33,173 bases of DNA from a virus, in the IMG/VR virus record IMGVR_UViG_3300025759_000369, positions 1 through 33,173 of that record; one strand, 5' to 3'. Both the position numbers and the translations under genes were made by a program. Every line of letters begins with the position of its first letter. The first letter of the stretch is position 1. This document shows, one piece after another, positions 23,153 to 30,622 of this stretch. Below the pieces are notes generated by a model. It did not search any database. It was not told the DNA's origin and was given only the letters and a program-made list of their open reading frames with translations.

Positions 23153-23167
23153 GTTTTAAGCATACCA

Positions 23168-23182
23168 CCCCCCCCACCCCCC
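23168..23182. repeat. C8-A-C6 homopolymer tract
   Basis: Eight C, one A, then six C: a striking tract in an AT-leaning genome. The - strand reads G6-T-G8, which has G-quadruplex potential with the adjacent GTGG. It is non-coding on the + strand, between the Cys-rich gene and the 65-residue gene. Sequencing or assembly of such tracts is error-prone, so the exact length may vary. Confidence 0.75.
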
Positions 23183-23234
23183 GACATTTTTGCCGCCGTT
23201 TCTATACACGTAATATACCTGCGGAGCAGGGAGT

Positions 23235-23432
23235 GTGACCCACTCTGACTTAACACCTAACCAGCATGCTATGCTTGGACACCTTACAGAGCTACGTAGG
23301 GGCGTTGTGAGTAGCGAGAGTGCATCTGAGCAGTTAGAGTGTGCGGTATTGCTTTTGGACTTGTACGAGGCTATCTTGGAGAAGAACGGTATATTGATAT
23401 ACGAGGATCAGGATGAGGTATTGCAGCATTGA
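23235..23432 (+). CDS. Small acidic helical protein before terminase
   Basis: 65 residues from GTG 23235, with GGAG eight bases upstream. Helical and acidic (MLGHLTELRRGVVSSESA; LECAVLLLDLYEAILEK). The stop overlaps the terminase start by TTGA, so the two are coupled. It may be a packaging accessory or a regulator of terminase translation. No family was recognised. Confidence 0.65.
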   Translation: MTHSDLTPNQHAMLGHLTELRRGVVSSESASEQLECAVLLLDLYEAILEKNGILIYEDQDEVLQH

Positions 23433-24706
23433 CGCATATTGAGATACCGTATGAGCCTAGGCCGTTACAGATGTCTTTGCACAATGAGATGCAGTTAAAG
23501 CGGTGGGGTGTTGTTGTATGTCATCGTAGGTTTGGCAAGACTGTATGGGCTATTAATCATTTATTAAGGGATGCATTAGTTTCTGGTAAGACTACCCCCC
23601 GATATGCTTATATGGCCCCCACCTATCGCCAGGCGAAGAATGTAGCTTGGGATTATATAAAACATTTTGCTGGTGGTATACCGAATGTAAAGTTTCACGA
23701 AACTGAATTGCGGTGTGACTTACCTACTGGGGCTAGGATTAGCTTACTCGGTGCAGAAAACCCTGATAGTTTACGTGGTATATATTTGGATGGATGTGTC
23801 ATGGATGAGGTTGCTGACATGCCTGAGAATGTATTTCCAGAAGTGTTACGCCCTGCATTATCTGATCGTAAAGGGTTTTGTATATTTGTGGGTACGCCTA
23901 AAGGTCACAATGCTTTCTATGATTATTATGAGCAAGCTTCTTCAAGTGAGGATTGGTTGAGTGCGGTGTATAAGGCTAGTGAGACTGGTTTGTTGGATAA
24001 CGAAGAGTTGGAAGCTGCCAGGGGTATGATGACCCATGATCAGTATCAACAGGAGTTTGAGTGTAGTTGGAATGCAAATGTGCCAGGTGCTATTTATGGC
24101 AAGGAGTTAGAAGAGGCCACGACTGGGGGCAGGGTATCTAATGTTCCTTATGATCCAGCGCACAAGGTAGACACCTGGTGGGATCTTGGGATTGGTGACT
24201 CGACATCGATTTGGTATACCCAGACGGTTGGCAGGGCTGTGCATGTTATAGATTATTATGAAAATAGAAATCAGGGGTTGCCGCATTACTGTCAGATTCT
24301 TAACTCAAAGAATTATTTATATGGTACGCATAACGCGCCGCACGATATAGAGGTGCGTGAATTGGGTAGTGGTAAGAGCCGAAGGGAAGTAGCCTGGGAT
24401 CTAGGGTTAAATTTTAGGGTGGTTCCCAAGCTTCCTATAGAGGATGGGATACATGCCGCGCAAATGTTGATACCTAGGTTGTGGTTTGATCGTGAGAAGT
24501 GCAAGCAGGGTTTAGAGTGTTTGCGCCAGTATCATAGGTCTTATAATGATAGGACAAGATCATTTAGGGCTAATCCGGTGCATGATTGGTCTTCTCATGC
24601 GGCTGATGCGTTTAGGTATTTTGCTGTAGGTCTTAGGGAAAGTGGGCCAACAATGAGGGCTCCACAGATGCAAGCAATGTCAGACTATGATCCGTTCGCA
24701 GCTTAA
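23429..24706 (+). CDS. terL: Terminase large subunit
   Basis: 425 residues from TTG 23429. The start is supported because the adenine-binding RPLQ (11-14) must be included and the next ATG (23471) would remove it. CHRRFGKT (31-38) is Walker A, GCVMDE (122-127) is Walker B, and GTPKG (155-159) is the coupling motif. The nuclease half has WWDLGIGD (D252), HDIEVR (D306) and SSHAADAFR (D393), matching the RNase-H-like triad. It packages DNA into the procapsid and cuts it. Codons favour T and G endings more than the internal-protein genes. Confidence 0.93.
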   Translation: MTHIEIPYEPRPLQMSLHNEMQLKRWGVVVCHRRFGKTVWAINHLLRDALVSGKTTPRYAYMAPTYRQAKNVAWDYIKHFAGGIPNVKFHETELRCDLPTGARISLLGAENPDSLRGIYLDGCVMDEVADMPENVFPEVLRPALSDRKGFCIFVGTPKGHNAFYDYYEQASSSEDWLSAVYKASETGLLDNEELEAARGMMTHDQYQQEFECSWNANVPGAIYGKELEEATTGGRVSNVPYDPAHKVDTWWDLGIGDSTSIWYTQTVGRAVHVIDYYENRNQGLPHYCQILNSKNYLYGTHNAPHDIEVRELGSGKSRREVAWDLGLNFRVVPKLPIEDGIHAAQMLIPRLWFDREKCKQGLECLRQYHRSYNDRTRSFRANPVHDWSSHAADAFRYFAVGLRESGPTMRAPQMQAMSDYDPFAA

Positions 24707-25154
24707 ATATAAGATTGCCAGGTATACTGACGCTGCTGAGGTAACAGAAGTTTGTGCAATGTTTCAGGCGGAAAGCTGGCAAAAATTTGCAACATTTGAT
24801 TTTGATAGAATGCAACAATGGATAGAAGAAAGAATTGATACAGATGACAGTGATATTTTTACTGCATGGGATAATGATTTATTAGTTGGATGTCTTGTAG
24901 GAATGGCCTATTACTACCCATATTCAAAAACACTAGTCGCCGGTGATTATATCTGGTATGTTATCCCTGAGTATCGAGGCGGCATGGTAGGGGTGCGGTT
25001 GATGAAGATGTTTGAAGAATGGGCGCGAGGCGTTGGTGCGGTTAATATTTGTACTGGGGCAACATCTGGCATAAATAGTGAAAGGGGCGCGTTACTATTG
25101 CAGCGCCTGGGTTATAGTCCGGTAGGACTTTCTATGCAGAAGGATTTAATATAA
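24687..25154 (+). CDS. GNAT-family N-acetyltransferase
   Basis: 155 residues. YVIPEYRGGMVGVRLMKMFE (residues 91-110) is motif A, with R-G-G-M-V-G as the acetyl-CoA pyrophosphate loop. The N-terminal part (EVTEVCAMFQAESWQKF) and the end (LLLQRLGYSPVGLSMQKDL) fit GNAT folds. It overlaps the terminase gene by 20 bases and the next gene by one. Substrate unknown: it may modify a virion protein, a host protein or a nucleoside. Its place in the packaging operon is unusual. Confidence 0.82.
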   Translation: MIRSQLKYKIARYTDAAEVTEVCAMFQAESWQKFATFDFDRMQQWIEERIDTDDSDIFTAWDNDLLVGCLVGMAYYYPYSKTLVAGDYIWYVIPEYRGGMVGVRLMKMFEEWARGVGAVNICTGATSGINSERGALLLQRLGYSPVGLSMQKDLI

Positions 25155-25708
25155 TGGGTGGTTTTTGTAGTGGGCCAACGCCAAGTCAGCAACAAGACAT
25201 AGACACTGGAAAATTTTCTGGTTCTTCAGCGCCAAAAAATTCAGCGCTTGATGATATACAAATGGATTTAGGTATGAAACCTAAAAACCAAGCATACTTT
25301 CGTGATTTAGAAGATCGGCAAAAAAGATCTCAAGAAGCTATGGATAATCTTGGAAAAGATATTTTTGGCAGACCTGCTTCTGATGATAGTCCGGCTCCAG
25401 CGGCTACGCCAACACCAGAAATACCGCCTGTAGCTGAAGCACCAGAAGTTCCGGAAGCGCCAGGAATGGTAACTGGTGAAGTGCAAGCTCCTATTAAAGA
25501 AGATGAAGAAACCGGTGTTGGCACTGCTGCTAGTGGGGAAGCTGAAGCTGCACAAATTGAAGCAGAAGCAGGTGGAGAAGCTGAAAAGAAAGTTGCAGGT
25601 ACAGCAAAAACAAGTAGGCGCAGTACAGTAAAAACAACGGCTCAAGGATTGTTAGCAGAAGCACCCACACGTAAAAGAAGATCTCTTATGGGTAAAATGA
25701 TTGCATGA
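25154..25708 (+). CDS. Hypothetical protein of the head operon, Ala/Glu/Pro-rich
   Basis: 184 residues. Polar start (GGFCSGPTPSQQQDIDTGKF), a disordered Pro/Glu/Ala centre (EIPPVAEAPEVPEAPGMV), an Ala/Glu helix (SGEAEAAQIEAEAGGEAEKK) and a basic tail (TRKRRSLMGKMIA). It lies between the acetyltransferase and the connector with overlaps on both sides. Probably a minor head or assembly protein. A possible acetylation target by position only. Confidence 0.62.
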   Translation: MGGFCSGPTPSQQQDIDTGKFSGSSAPKNSALDDIQMDLGMKPKNQAYFRDLEDRQKRSQEAMDNLGKDIFGRPASDDSPAPAATPTPEIPPVAEAPEVPEAPGMVTGEVQAPIKEDEETGVGTAASGEAEAAQIEAEAGGEAEKKVAGTAKTSRRSTVKTTAQGLLAEAPTRKRRSLMGKMIA

Positions 25709-25905
25709 TGTACGGCAAAAAGAATATCGCCGGTGAAATGGGGGCTCGCGCATCTCAACCAGCAAAGCGCCGCGCTGACATGACTGTTGATCCATTAGAA
25801 AGATTAAACCAAAAAATGGCTGGGCGCACACATGGTGGTTTAGCTATGGGTAAAGATAAAAAAAAGAAAAATCCTTCTTTAATGAATAGTATTGGAATGA
25901 TGTAA
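25705..25905 (+). CDS. Tiny Lys-rich protein before the connector
   Basis: 66 residues, MMYGKKNIAGEMGARASQ, ending KDKKKKNPSLMNSIGMM. Basic, no membrane segment. Overlaps upstream (ATGA) and downstream (TAATG) genes. The Lys-rich ending with S-L-M-N matches the tiny proteins at 16675-17131. Possibly a small head component binding DNA; inference only. Confidence 0.7.
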   Translation: MMYGKKNIAGEMGARASQPAKRRADMTVDPLERLNQKMAGRTHGGLAMGKDKKKKNPSLMNSIGMM

Positions 25906-27506
25906 TGGTACAAGTAAATCCGCTTATTGCACAGTTAGACCGTAGGTTTAAGACGTTACAGACGCAAAGATCTAATTGGGAAAAGCATTGGCAAGAGCTT
26001 GCGGATTATATGTTACCGCGAAAAGCAGACATCACAAAGAAGAGAACCCAAGGGGATAAGCGAACTGAGTTAATTTATGACGGTACAGCCGTACACGCTG
26101 TAGAATTACTTTCGTCCTCTTTGCATGGTATGCTCACTTCTCCTAGCTCCCCTTGGTTCTCGATGCGATACCGTGATCCAGGATTACAAAATGATGACAT
26201 GGCTAATGAGTGGTTAGAGCTATGCATGGATCAAATGTATAAAGCTTTTAACAGATCAAATTTTCAACAAGAAATACACGAGTTATATTATGACCTAGTT
26301 GTTTTTGGTACGGCTGCTTTAATGGTTGAAGGTGACAAGGATGGCATTAGGTTTTCTGCGCGTCACATTGCAGAGATAACTGTAGCTGAAGACGCGAATG
26401 GCCTTGTTGATACAGTGTATAGAAAATTTAAAATGAGCGCTCGTGCAGCAGCACAAAGGTTTGGCGAAGATAAATTACCGCAACAAATGTCTAAAGACAT
26501 AAAAAATGATCCCCACAAAGAACATGAGATTGTACACGTTGTATTTCCAAGAGGTGAGTCAAAAACAAAACTAGCTAAAGGTAAACCTATTGCATCTGTT
26601 TATTACCACGCTGATTCAAAGTCTATGTTGTCAGAAAGTGGTTTTGATGATTTTCCGTTTATGGTTCCACGTTTTGTTAAAGACAGTGTAAGTACTTACG
26701 GTAGATCTCCAGCTATGAATGCGCTGCCTGATGTTAAGATGGTTAACAAAATGTCTGAGACAACAATACGTGCTGCTCAAAAACAGATTGACCCACCGCT
26801 AATGGTTCCGGATGATGGTTTTGTATTACCGGTAAGAACAACGCCAGGCGCACTAAACTTTTTTCGTACAGGCACAAGAGACAGGCTAGAGCCGTTGCAA
26901 ATCGGCGCTAACAATCCGTTAGGTTTAAACATGGAAGAGCAAAGGCGCAATGCAATACGCCAGGCTTTTTATGTTGATCAGTTGCTTATGTCACAAGGCC
27001 CAGCCATGACTGCGACTGAGGTGTTGCAACGTAATGAGGAAAAAATGAGGCTTCTCGGACCTGTCTTAGGCAGGTTGCAATCAGAACTGTTGCAGCCTCT
27101 AATCTCTCGGTCTTTTGCGTTGCTGCTCCGGAATGGCCTCCTCCCTGCTGCTCCGGAGCAACTACAAGGTCAAGACATCGACATTGAGTATGTGTCACCA
27201 TTGGCAAAAGCGCAAAAACTTACAGACCTTCAGTCTATGCTCAGAGGGTTTGAGGTTATGATGCAGGTAGCAGAAATAGCTCCAGTTATGGATTATTTAG
27301 ATAGTGATAAGCTTGTTCAGTACTTAGTTGAGGTAACAGGTTTACCTGCGCGTGTTATTAGAAGTGATGAAGAAGTAGCGAAAATGCGTAGACAGCAAGC
27401 GCAAGTTGCTGAACAACAAGCCGCAATGCAGCAACAAATGATGCAAGCAGAACAGGCTAATCAAGTTGCGCCATTAGTTAAGGCAGTAGGTGGTTTAGAG
27501 CAGTGA
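25905..27506 (+). CDS. Portal / head-tail connector (T7 gp8-like)
   Basis: 533 residues. The N-terminus (RFKTLQTQRSNWEKHWQELA, DYMLPRK) and LSSSLHGMLTSPSSPWFSM are typical of the podovirus head-tail connecting protein family. MTATEVLQRNEEKMRLLGPVLGRLQSE near residue 365-390 is the conserved helical segment. The C-terminus is a Gln-rich coil (QVAEQQAAMQQQMMQ). It forms the ring at one capsid vertex through which DNA enters. It overlaps the next gene by four bases. Confidence 0.92.
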   Translation: MVQVNPLIAQLDRRFKTLQTQRSNWEKHWQELADYMLPRKADITKKRTQGDKRTELIYDGTAVHAVELLSSSLHGMLTSPSSPWFSMRYRDPGLQNDDMANEWLELCMDQMYKAFNRSNFQQEIHELYYDLVVFGTAALMVEGDKDGIRFSARHIAEITVAEDANGLVDTVYRKFKMSARAAAQRFGEDKLPQQMSKDIKNDPHKEHEIVHVVFPRGESKTKLAKGKPIASVYYHADSKSMLSESGFDDFPFMVPRFVKDSVSTYGRSPAMNALPDVKMVNKMSETTIRAAQKQIDPPLMVPDDGFVLPVRTTPGALNFFRTGTRDRLEPLQIGANNPLGLNMEEQRRNAIRQAFYVDQLLMSQGPAMTATEVLQRNEEKMRLLGPVLGRLQSELLQPLISRSFALLLRNGLLPAAPEQLQGQDIDIEYVSPLAKAQKLTDLQSMLRGFEVMMQVAEIAPVMDYLDSDKLVQYLVEVTGLPARVIRSDEEVAKMRRQQAQVAEQQAAMQQQMMQAEQANQVAPLVKAVGGLEQ

Positions 27507-27712
27507 AGCAATTAGAAGAATTAAAATTATCTTATCGCCGCACGTTTAATACAGATGACGGTGAAAAAGTATTAAAAGATCTCAAATCAAGGTTTGGTTA
27601 TGAGACAACGACATTTTCGGGCAACCCACATGAAAGTGCATTTAACGAGGGCCAGCGAGCAACAGTGTTGTTAATTGTCCGAATGCTGGCTGAAGGGAAG
27701 GAACCGCAATGA
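27503..27712 (+). CDS. Bbp19-like small head protein
   Basis: 69 residues: SYRRTFNTDDGEKVLKDLKS, then FNEGQRATVLLIVRML. The Y-R-R-x-F-x-T-x-x-G-x-x-V-L-x-D-L start and E-G-x-R-x-x-V-L-x-I-x-x-x-L end match the Bbp19 family, found between portal and scaffold in podoviruses. Function is not established. ATGA overlaps on both sides. Confidence 0.8.
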   Translation: MKQLEELKLSYRRTFNTDDGEKVLKDLKSRFGYETTTFSGNPHESAFNEGQRATVLLIVRMLAEGKEPQ

Positions 27713-28509
27713 GCGAAGAGGCAATCCAAGATACAGGATCTCAAGAAGGTGCAGTAGCAGATGCAGCACCGGTTAGTTTTTTAGAAACACTAGACGAGCA
27801 ATACCGAAACGAACCAATGTTTAGACACATAACAAGCGCAAACGATATGGCAAAAGGTTACGTGAGTGCGCAACGTATGATAGGTGCAAACAAAGTTGCT
27901 ATACCTGGTAGTTCGGCAACTGCTGACGATTGGCGAGAAGTATATACACGGCTTGGGGCTCCGACAGAAGCTAATCAGTATGATCTTGGTAAGGATATTC
28001 CGTTAGAAGATTCATACGTTAACTCGTTTAGAGAGCATGCTTTAAATGCTGGTCTTAATGGTCAACAAGCAAATGTAATGATGGATTTTGTTAAATCTGC
28101 TGTAACAAATATGAATGACAATTTTTCTCAAGGCACAGAGGAAGCGCAGTATTCTGCTGAACAAGAATTAAGACAAGAATACGGTCAAGCTTTTGAGCAA
28201 AGATTACAGGTTGCACAATTAGCTGCAAATCAGTTATTAGGCGGCACGGAAATTTTTGATGAAATAAAACTTGCAGATGGGCGAATGTTGGGCGATCATC
28301 CAGATATAATACGGATGTTTTCTAACCTTGCTACGCAAATTGGAGAGGATAATATTGAGGGTACACCTACGGAAATGATTATGACACCAGAGGAAGCAAA
28401 CAGACAACTTGCTGACATCACTAGACTTGATGGCCCATATGGTGATAGAATGCACCCACAACACGATGAGTACGTGCAAACAGCGTTACGACTTCGTGAT
28501 TTCTTATAG
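27709..28509 (+). CDS. Capsid scaffold / assembly protein candidate
   Basis: 266 residues, acidic and helical. The start is flexible (SEEAIQDTGSQEGAVADAAP), then ANDMAKGYVSAQRMIGANKV and DDWREVYTRLGAPTEANQYD, a pattern seen in podovirus scaffold or capsid assembly proteins. The C-terminal part is helical (LTPEEANRQL-like segment; YVQTALRLRDFL). Position between portal and capsid fits. No protease motif was seen. Confidence 0.78.
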   Translation: MSEEAIQDTGSQEGAVADAAPVSFLETLDEQYRNEPMFRHITSANDMAKGYVSAQRMIGANKVAIPGSSATADDWREVYTRLGAPTEANQYDLGKDIPLEDSYVNSFREHALNAGLNGQQANVMMDFVKSAVTNMNDNFSQGTEEAQYSAEQELRQEYGQAFEQRLQVAQLAANQLLGGTEIFDEIKLADGRMLGDHPDIIRMFSNLATQIGEDNIEGTPTEMIMTPEEANRQLADITRLDGPYGDRMHPQHDEYVQTALRLRDFL

Positions 28510-28637
28510 TGGATAACCGAAAGGCCCACTAGTAAGCTTGTAGTCAAGCGGAGTAGCTACCCTAAGTAGCAGCAAGGCCTCGCAAGAGACAACCAAGCGC
28601 ATAAATCTTTAACTGAAACAAAAGTAGGAGAGACAAC
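28510..28637 (+). promoter_or_regulatory. Structured leader before the capsid gene
   Basis: A 128-base gap, long for this genome. It contains the hairpin GCTTG-TAGT-CAAGC (28536-28549), the 8-base palindrome GTAGCTAC (28553-28560) and several CCTAAGTAG-like words, then GTAGGAGAG before the capsid ATG. A clear promoter was not identified. The leader probably raises or stabilises capsid mRNA, as the capsid is made in the largest amounts. Confidence 0.5.
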
Positions 28638-29495
28638 ATGTCTACCCAAATTACTACAGCTTTTGTCAACCAGTTTAGCGCTAATGTCCAAATGCTATCG
28701 CAGCAGATGGGTTCTTTGCTGCGTAATGCAGTAGATACAGAAAGCGTTAATGGTGAGAAAGCTTTCTTTGACCAAGTAGGACAAGCTGCTGCTGTTCTAC
28801 GCACAAGTAGGCATCAGGATACGCCTTTAGTTGAAACCCCACATACCAGGCGAATGGTGACAATGTCGGACTATGAGTACGCTGACTTGATCGATGATAG
28901 CGATAAAGTACGTTTGCTAGTAGATCCAACATCTACTTATAGCCGTGCAGCCGCTGCTGCTATGGGTCGAGCAATGGATGATGTTATCATCACTGCTGCT
29001 TTAGGTTCATCGCAAACAGGTAAAGACGGTTCAACAACAACAGCGTTACCTGCTGGACAAAAGATTGCTCATGGTTCTGCTGGTTTGACTATTGCTAAAC
29101 TAGTATCTGCTAAAGAGTTACTAGATTCAGCAAGTGTTGATCCATCTATTCCACGGCACATTATTGTTTCACCAAAGCAGATTTCTGATCTGTTGAACAA
29201 TACAACCGTGACTTCAGCCGACTTCAATACTGTTAAGGCTTTGGCTCAAGGTGAAATTAATTCATTTGTTGGATTTAACTTCATCGTAAGTAATCGTTTG
29301 ACCGATGACGGCACAAGCCGCCAGGTTATCGCGTTTGCCCAAGACGGTCTGAAGCTTGCTGTTGGCAAAGAGCCAGCCGCACGTATTGATGAACGTGCTG
29401 ACAAGTCATACTCAACTCAAGTCTATTACTGCCAGACTATTGGTTCTACCCGTATGGAAGAATCTAAAGTGGTAGAAATAGCTTGTAACGAATAA
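28638..29495 (+). CDS. Major capsid protein
   Basis: 285 residues. TAFVNQFSANVQMLSQQMGS near the start, ESVNGEKAFFDQVGQ, RRMVTMSDYEYADLIDDSDK (residues 71-90) and SRAAAAAMGRAMDDVIITAAL match a widespread capsid family (Phage_capsid_2 type, HK97 fold). It has a strong AGGAGAG ribosome site after a long leader. It is followed by the small beta protein and then a strong terminator, which isolates the capsid transcript. Sure of role, less so of family. Confidence 0.88.
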   Translation: MSTQITTAFVNQFSANVQMLSQQMGSLLRNAVDTESVNGEKAFFDQVGQAAAVLRTSRHQDTPLVETPHTRRMVTMSDYEYADLIDDSDKVRLLVDPTSTYSRAAAAAMGRAMDDVIITAALGSSQTGKDGSTTTALPAGQKIAHGSAGLTIAKLVSAKELLDSASVDPSIPRHIIVSPKQISDLLNNTTVTSADFNTVKALAQGEINSFVGFNFIVSNRLTDDGTSRQVIAFAQDGLKLAVGKEPAARIDERADKSYSTQVYYCQTIGSTRMEESKVVEIACNE

Positions 29496-29507
29496 GGAGA
29501 TTGACTA

Positions 29508-29969
29508 ATGGCTACTGTTTATTCAACACAACGCACTAACACACGCGCTACTCCAGCCGTGATGAACAAGGCGAATGAGCTAGGCGGCAGGGTCCGTGTT
29601 GCTCATGGTACTTACGAAGCATCTTCTTTAGCATCTGGTGATGTTATTGAGATGTTTATTTTACCAGATGGCGCAAGATTGCTTGAAGGGTCACTAGCAC
29701 ATGATGCTATGGGTTCATCAACAACCTTGTCAGTTGGTTACGCAGCGCACACTAATGCTGCTGGAACCGCTGTTGTCGCTGCTGCTGCTGCATACAAAGC
29801 TGCTGCTGCATCAACATCTGCTCAGAAAGTGGACATCCTTGCTACCTTGGCTCTTGGATCAGGTACAGAGACAGACACTAATGAAGACGGTGTTGCTGTT
29901 ACCGCAACTATGGGCGGTGCTGCTGGTACAGGTACTATCGAAGTAACTATCAAGTATGTAGTTGACTAA
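29508..29969 (+). CDS. Small head protein, decoration candidate
   Basis: 153 residues, beta-rich and Ala/Thr-rich (VRVAHGTYEASSLASGDVIEM; LLEGSLAHDAMGSSTTLSVG; GTIEVTIKYVVD). It lies 12 bases after the capsid gene with AAGGAGA upstream. Co-transcribed with capsid and ended by the same terminator, so it is probably abundant. Its outward loops (AAAAYKAAAASTSAQ) suit a capsid surface protein. The role is inferred from order and composition. Confidence 0.72.
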   Translation: MATVYSTQRTNTRATPAVMNKANELGGRVRVAHGTYEASSLASGDVIEMFILPDGARLLEGSLAHDAMGSSTTLSVGYAAHTNAAGTAVVAAAAAYKAAAASTSAQKVDILATLALGSGTETDTNEDGVAVTATMGGAAGTGTIEVTIKYVVD

Positions 29970-29976
29970 TTAGGTT

Positions 29977-30001
29977 GGGGCGGTTCGCCGCCCCTTCTTT
30001 T
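29977..30001 (+). terminator. Strong terminator with TTCG tetraloop after capsid genes
   Basis: GGGGCGG (29977-29983), loop TTCG (29984-29987), CCGCCCC (29988-29994) form a seven-base G/C stem, followed by TTCTTTT. This is a textbook rho-independent terminator. It limits read-through into tail genes and protects the capsid mRNA 3' end. Confidence 0.92.
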
Positions 30002-30016
30002 ACAGGATAGGTTAAA

Positions 30017-30622
30017 ATGGCGAGTACAGTTGATATTGCAAACTTTGCGCTTAACAATCTAGGCGCTTCTAACATCACCTCATTAGATGAAAACAGTAAA
30101 GCGGCGCGTGTTGTTAATCAAAGATACGAATCGGTTAGGGATACTGTTTTTAGGGCTCACCCTTGGAACTGTCTAACAAATAGGGCAAGTCTAGCTCAAG
30201 AGACAACAGCACCAGCATATGGTTATGCATTTCAATATTCATTACCAACAGATCCTTTTTGCTTGCGTGTGTTAGAATTTAGCAACGGCTCTCTTTCATA
30301 TCCGCAAGACAACATAACAAATAATTCTGGTGGCCCAGTGTTTGTAATAGAGGGCCGCAAGCTTCTTACTGATGAAGGTAGCGCTCAAATTAAATATATT
30401 GGGCGTGTAACAGACACACAACTTTACGATGCTAGTTTAATAGAAGCGTTAGCTGCTAGGTTATCTGCTGAGATATGCTACGCTATTACAGGTTCTACTA
30501 GTATGGTTCAGATACAAACATCATTGTATGAAGGTAAAATTACTGAAGCACGATTTAACGATGCAACAGAGGGTGCAACGCAACGCCTAGAGGCAAGTGA
30601 TTTTATTGAAAGCAGGTTCTAA
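30017..30622 (+). CDS. Tail tubular protein A (T7 gp11-like)
   Basis: 201 residues. The pattern VDIANFALNNLGASNITSLDE at the start, NQRYESVRDTVFRAHPWNC and the C-terminal helix (ARFNDATEGATQRLEASDF) match the podovirus gp11 family that docks below the connector and links to the nozzle. AGGATAGG lies upstream. TAATG overlap couples it to the next gene. Confidence 0.9.
   Translation: MASTVDIANFALNNLGASNITSLDENSKAARVVNQRYESVRDTVFRAHPWNCLTNRASLAQETTAPAYGYAFQYSLPTDPFCLRVLEFSNGSLSYPQDNITNNSGGPVFVIEGRKLLTDEGSAQIKYIGRVTDTQLYDASLIEALAARLSAEICYAITGSTSMVQIQTSLYEGKITEARFNDATEGATQRLEASDFIESRF

Noticed and set aside
22959-23177. 72-codon frame on the - strand starting in the G-rich tract
   Set aside because: It starts within a homopolymer, opposes the Cys-rich small gene and has no ribosome site. 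Weak, though not impossible.
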